DNA from: JBEKEX01 sp050013615 | GTDB taxonomy: Bacteria; Chloroflexota; Anaerolineae; Anaerolineales; Anaerolineaceae | Direction of reading: 5' to 3' | DNA: 8,602 nucleotides | Assembly: GCA_050013615.1 (NCBI GenBank) | Contig: JBEKEX010000112.1 | Coordinates: 1 to 8,602 of the forward strand | In this document: positions 6,648 through 8,602 of the stretch, piece by piece | Position numbering within the stretch: position 1 is the first letter of the stretch | How the letters are laid out: each line of letters opens with the position of its first letter | Notes under the pieces: model-generated | The model's input: the letters and a program-made list of their open reading frames with translations, nothing else | Database searches by the model: none | What the model was told of the DNA's origin: nothing | Position numbers and translations under genes: made by a program

Positions 6648-6665
6648 ACTAATCCTCCTCCCCAA

Positions 6666-6705
6666 GAGAAGACCCGACGGTACGGCGAAACCTCCGGGTC
6701 TTTTC
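6666..6705 (+). terminator. Rho-independent terminator after the receiver gene
   Basis: An 11-bp stem with one G-T wobble joins 6666-6676 with 6695-6705, with a GACCCG/CGGGTC core. The 3' arm ends in TCTTTTC, which gives only a short T-run. The 18-nt loop region can fold further. Its position just after the receiver stop supports termination of that transcript. Confidence 0.7.
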
Positions 6706-6760
6706 GTAGTAAAATGGCGTTAGTGCCCCTTTAGACCACATTTTATGACCTGCGTCCTTT

Positions 6761-6789
6761 ATGACAAAGTAGAATCATTTCGGTAGAAT
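6761..6789 (+). promoter_or_regulatory. Promoter of the small zinc-ribbon gene
   Basis: The plus strand reads ATGACA (6761-6766), a 17-nt spacer, then TAGAAT (6784-6789). Each hexamer has one mismatch from consensus. Transcription would begin near 6796 and give a leader of about 40 nt. The heptamer GTAGAAT occurs twice here (6769-6775 and 6783-6789). Together with the terminator upstream, this makes the small gene an independent unit. Confidence 0.6.
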
Positions 6790-6835
6790 AATATGTTCAT
6801 GTTCGACGGGGTACGAGAACAGGAGATGGATCGAC

Positions 6836-7132
6836 ATGCAAACATGTTCCCGTTGCCACACACAATCACCGGACACGGTACAAAGTTGTCCTTCCTGCCA
6901 GGCAGACTTGAGTAAGTTCTCAGAGACGGCAGTGGCATTGCAGCAGATGAAAGCCAGCCCGCGCATTGCCAGGGTGCAGGTCATCTCCGCCGACGACTGC
7001 TGCCCGGCCTGCCATGAAATGCAAGGGGTATACGACAAAGATGCCGTACCGGTCCTCCCCCACCCAGGCTGTTCCCACGATCATGGTTGCCGTTGTTTCT
7101 ACCAACCTATTTTGAGTGAAATTTATCCCTAA
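6836..7132 (+). CDS. Small Cys-rich zinc-ribbon protein of unknown function
   Basis: This 98-residue protein has 10 cysteines and I do not recognise a characterised homologue. The N-terminal 21 residues form a zinc ribbon with CxxC at 4/7 and CxxC at 18/21. A short linker, about 22-50, contains a helix-prone segment (ETAVALQQMKAS). The C-terminal half carries a second probable metal site: CPAC at 56-59, then HPGC at 76-79 and GCRC at 84-87, ending in FYQPILSEIYP. The arrangement CPxC...Y...P..P.HPxC...CRC resembles the C-terminal Cys/His motif of phage SPP1 gp7/Mu F-type head-morphogenesis proteins, but the body of such proteins is absent. There is no signal peptide or membrane segment, so it is likely cytoplasmic. 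AGGAG lies 10 nt before the ATG, a slightly long spacing. It has its own promoter and converges with the hydrolase gene. Confidence 0.8.
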   Translation: MQTCSRCHTQSPDTVQSCPSCQADLSKFSETAVALQQMKASPRIARVQVISADDCCPACHEMQGVYDKDAVPVLPHPGCSHDHGCRCFYQPILSEIYP

Positions 7133-7146
7133 AAGCCATTCGTTTT

Positions 7147-7184
7147 AAAAAAACGCCGGGACTGTGTTACCAGTTCCGGCGTTT
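7147..7184 (-). terminator. Terminator between the convergent small gene and hydrolase gene
   Basis: A 14-bp stem with one G-T wobble joins 7151-7164 with 7171-7184 across a 6-nt loop. On the minus strand it is followed by seven T, making it a very strong terminator for the hydrolase operon. On the plus strand only GTTTATC follows, so it may terminate the small zinc-ribbon gene less efficiently. It starts 13 nt beyond the hydrolase stop on the minus strand. Confidence 0.9.
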
Positions 7185-7197
7185 ATCGTCTAGTAAG

Positions 7198-7977
7198 CTA
7201 TTTTTTGTTGGCCTCGACCGTGCGGATGAGTTGCTGCATGGCGTCCGCCACGGCATCCGGCGCTTCCATCATTGGCATATGACCCACTTCAGGGATCTCG
7301 ACCAGCCAGGACCATGGCAACAATCTCACCATAGTATGGACCCCCTCTGCCGGTACGATGACGTCTTTCCGTCCGATGATCACCACCGAAGGCACCTGGA
7401 TGCTGGAAAGCCATTCGGTCGCGTCAGGCCGCTCTGCCAGACCTTTGAGTGCCCCCACCACGCCCTTGACGCTGGTCTTCATCATAATGGCACGGATCTG
7501 CTCGTTGAGCTCCGTGCGGGCCGCCAGCCTGGGCAGCATCGCATCGGCCACGCTCTTGATGCCTTTCTTGGTGACCAGCTCGATGGTGTTATAACGCCCC
7601 TGTCGATTTTCCGGCTTATCTGCGGCGGCCTGAGTGGAGATCAGCCCCAAGCCTGCCAACCGGTTGGGATAGGCATGGGCAAAATTCATGGCGACGTACC
7701 CACCCATGGACTGGCCCACGATGATAACTTTATCGATCTTAAGTGAATCGAGTAAAGACACGACATCTTCTGCCATCAGTCGCATCGTATAAGCACCATC
7801 CGGTACAGGCGATTGGCCAAACCCGCGCAGGTCGGGCAGGATCAAATGTGCACTCTTTTCAAGACGTGGAACGAGGGGATCCCAAATCGTGTGGTCCAGC
7901 GGGTAACCGTGAAGGAAAACGACCGGCGTTCCCTTCCCGTGTTCTTCATAAAAAAGTTGTACTGGCTGCAATTCCAT
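7198..7977 (-). CDS. Alpha/beta hydrolase fold protein
   Basis: This 259-residue protein has the normal length for a compact alpha/beta hydrolase. The oxyanion-hole strand is VVFLHGYPLD near 19-28. The nucleophile elbow is GQSMGG with Ser90. The acid is probably Asp205 in IIGRKDVIVP, and the catalytic His is His233 in VGHMPMM. The RGFGQS segment near 51-56 matches the usual strand-4 region. A helical cap lies roughly between residues 115 and 190. No signal peptide is visible, so it should be cytoplasmic. The family includes esterases, C-C hydrolases, haloperoxidase-like enzymes and lactonases. The Ser nucleophile excludes haloalkane dehalogenase (Asp), but the substrate is unknown. AAGGAG precedes the start. 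It lies 2 nt after the nucleotidyltransferase gene, so the two are co-transcribed, but no shared pathway is evident. Confidence 0.9.
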   Translation of the reverse strand: MELQPVQLFYEEHGKGTPVVFLHGYPLDHTIWDPLVPRLEKSAHLILPDLRGFGQSPVPDGAYTMRLMAEDVVSLLDSLKIDKVIIVGQSMGGYVAMNFAHAYPNRLAGLGLISTQAAADKPENRQGRYNTIELVTKKGIKSVADAMLPRLAARTELNEQIRAIMMKTSVKGVVGALKGLAERPDATEWLSSIQVPSVVIIGRKDVIVPAEGVHTMVRLLPWSWLVEIPEVGHMPMMEAPDAVADAMQQLIRTVEANKK

Positions 7978-7979
7978 AC

Positions 7980-8602
7980 TTACTCCTTGGAATCAATCTT
8001 ACCATACTGTTCCAGCCAGATCGATGCGAAGTAAAGTGCTTGCTCTTTATCGATTACAGCCCCTTCCGCTTGTTCTTCTTCCAAAGCCGCCAGCAGATCG
8101 CCCACCCACTTGCCCGGTTCTCGATGGAAATGGGACATGAGCTCTTCGCCGTCCAATAATCGTGGCGGGTGGATCACCATGTTGCCTTGATCGTACCAGG
8201 CCTCCAGCAATTGACGGCAAATCTCCAGGCGGTGCCGCCATTCACCCATTGGCAGGTCAGCCCCATATTTGGCAAGCATATCCGCCAACGATAGGATGCA
8301 CAAGTCGACGCCAACATCACCGGTATCGCGAAAGAAGCGGAAAATGGCCCGTCGACTTACCACTTGATCGTTTGCCAACAGGGACACCCGTAAATGTTCC
8401 TTGATTAATGTGTAAAGATAAGCGATCTCAGCATTGCTCAGCGTCAACGCTCGCGCCCGCTGGGCAATCACAGCAGCGCCGGCTTGTTCGTGGGTGTAAA
8501 AATGGACCCGACCTTCATCATCCAGGATGCGTGTATTGGGTTTGGCAACATCGTGATACAGCGCTGCAAAAGCAAATAGCGAAGCTCGCGGACGGGCAGT
8601 GA
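7980..8602 (-). CDS. CCA tRNA nucleotidyltransferase / poly(A) polymerase family protein, C-terminal HD part (5' end beyond the window)
   Basis: The reading frame stays open to the right edge, giving the last 206 residues. The fragment starts before an HD domain. LYHDVAKP, with the His-Asp pair encoded at 8555-8550, is followed by a ThrArgIleLeuAspAsp segment and HFYTHEQAG. This is the arrangement of HD-containing class II CCA-adding enzymes and related poly(A) polymerases. Later come HLR near the helix after the HD site, RRAIFRFFRDTGD, SLADMLAKYG, and the tail block HREPGKWVGDLLAALEEEQAEG. That tail corresponds to the usual PGPxVGxLLxxLxExQxxG C-terminal signature. The family adds or repairs the 3' CCA of tRNA, and the HD domain can give phosphohydrolase activity. 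The catalytic nucleotidyltransferase head lies outside the window, so CCA-adding and poly(A) activity cannot be told apart. A GTG at 8471 is internal and not the start. Confidence 0.85.
   Translation of the reverse strand, partial: TARPRASLFAFAALYHDVAKPNTRILDDEGRVHFYTHEQAGAAVIAQRARALTLSNAEIAYLYTLIKEHLRVSLLANDQVVSRRAIFRFFRDTGDVGVDLCILSLADMLAKYGADLPMGEWRHRLEICRQLLEAWYDQGNMVIHPPRLLDGEELMSHFHREPGKWVGDLLAALEEEQAEGAVIDKEQALYFASIWLEQYGKIDSKE

Noticed and set aside
1..8602. Search for mobile elements, CRISPR repeats, tRNA genes and prophage genes
   Set aside because: No transposase or integrase motif, regularly spaced repeat, tRNA-like fold or phage cluster was seen. The gp7-like tail of the small protein alone does not indicate a prophage.

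Overview
The window looks like chromosomal DNA of a free-living bacterium with ordinary sigma70-type promoters, strong Shine-Dalgarno sites and AT-rich intergenic gaps. The protein styles suggest a Chloroflexota member of the Anaerolineae type. These are a two-subunit pyruvate dehydrogenase E1, a PPDK of about 920 residues, a small Cys-rich zinc-ribbon protein ending in a GCRC-type motif, and an HD-domain CCA/poly(A) polymerase. This placement is inference from protein character only. There is no 16S rRNA, tRNA, insertion sequence, CRISPR array or prophage block in the window.

Layout from left to right. (1) Positions 1-1030, minus strand: the first 20 codons of a pyruvate dehydrogenase E1 beta gene, preceded after 9 nt by a complete E1 alpha gene. 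They form one operon with its own extended -10 promoter near 1169-1177 and a leader of about 130 nt that contains an imperfect hairpin. (2) Positions 1211-4050, minus strand: pyruvate, phosphate dikinase with a clean Rho-independent terminator at 1211-1243, which separates it from the pdh operon. (3) Positions 4224-6148, minus strand: a MarR/ArsR-like winged-helix regulator and an MFS exporter, 3 nt apart. A TTGACA-N17-TAGAAT promoter drives them, and a perfect 8+4+8 inverted repeat lies on its start point, which suggests autoregulation. (4) Positions 6252-6705, plus strand: a stand-alone response-regulator receiver domain with a terminator. (5) Positions 6761-7132, plus strand: a 98-residue, 10-cysteine protein of unknown function with its own promoter. 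(6) Positions 7147-8602, minus strand: an alpha/beta hydrolase preceded after 2 nt by the C-terminal part of an HD-containing tRNA nucleotidyltransferase/poly(A) polymerase that runs off the right edge. A long hairpin terminator lies between the convergent groups 5 and 6.

How the genes work together. PPDK interconverts PEP and pyruvate and PDH E1 commits pyruvate to acetyl-CoA, so the left half is a pyruvate-node cluster of two separately transcribed units. The regulator-MFS pair looks like an inducible small-molecule efflux module. The remaining genes have no evident functional link to each other. I see no clear new multi-gene system. The items most worth a second look are the Cys-rich small protein, the regulator operator and the pdhA leader hairpin.
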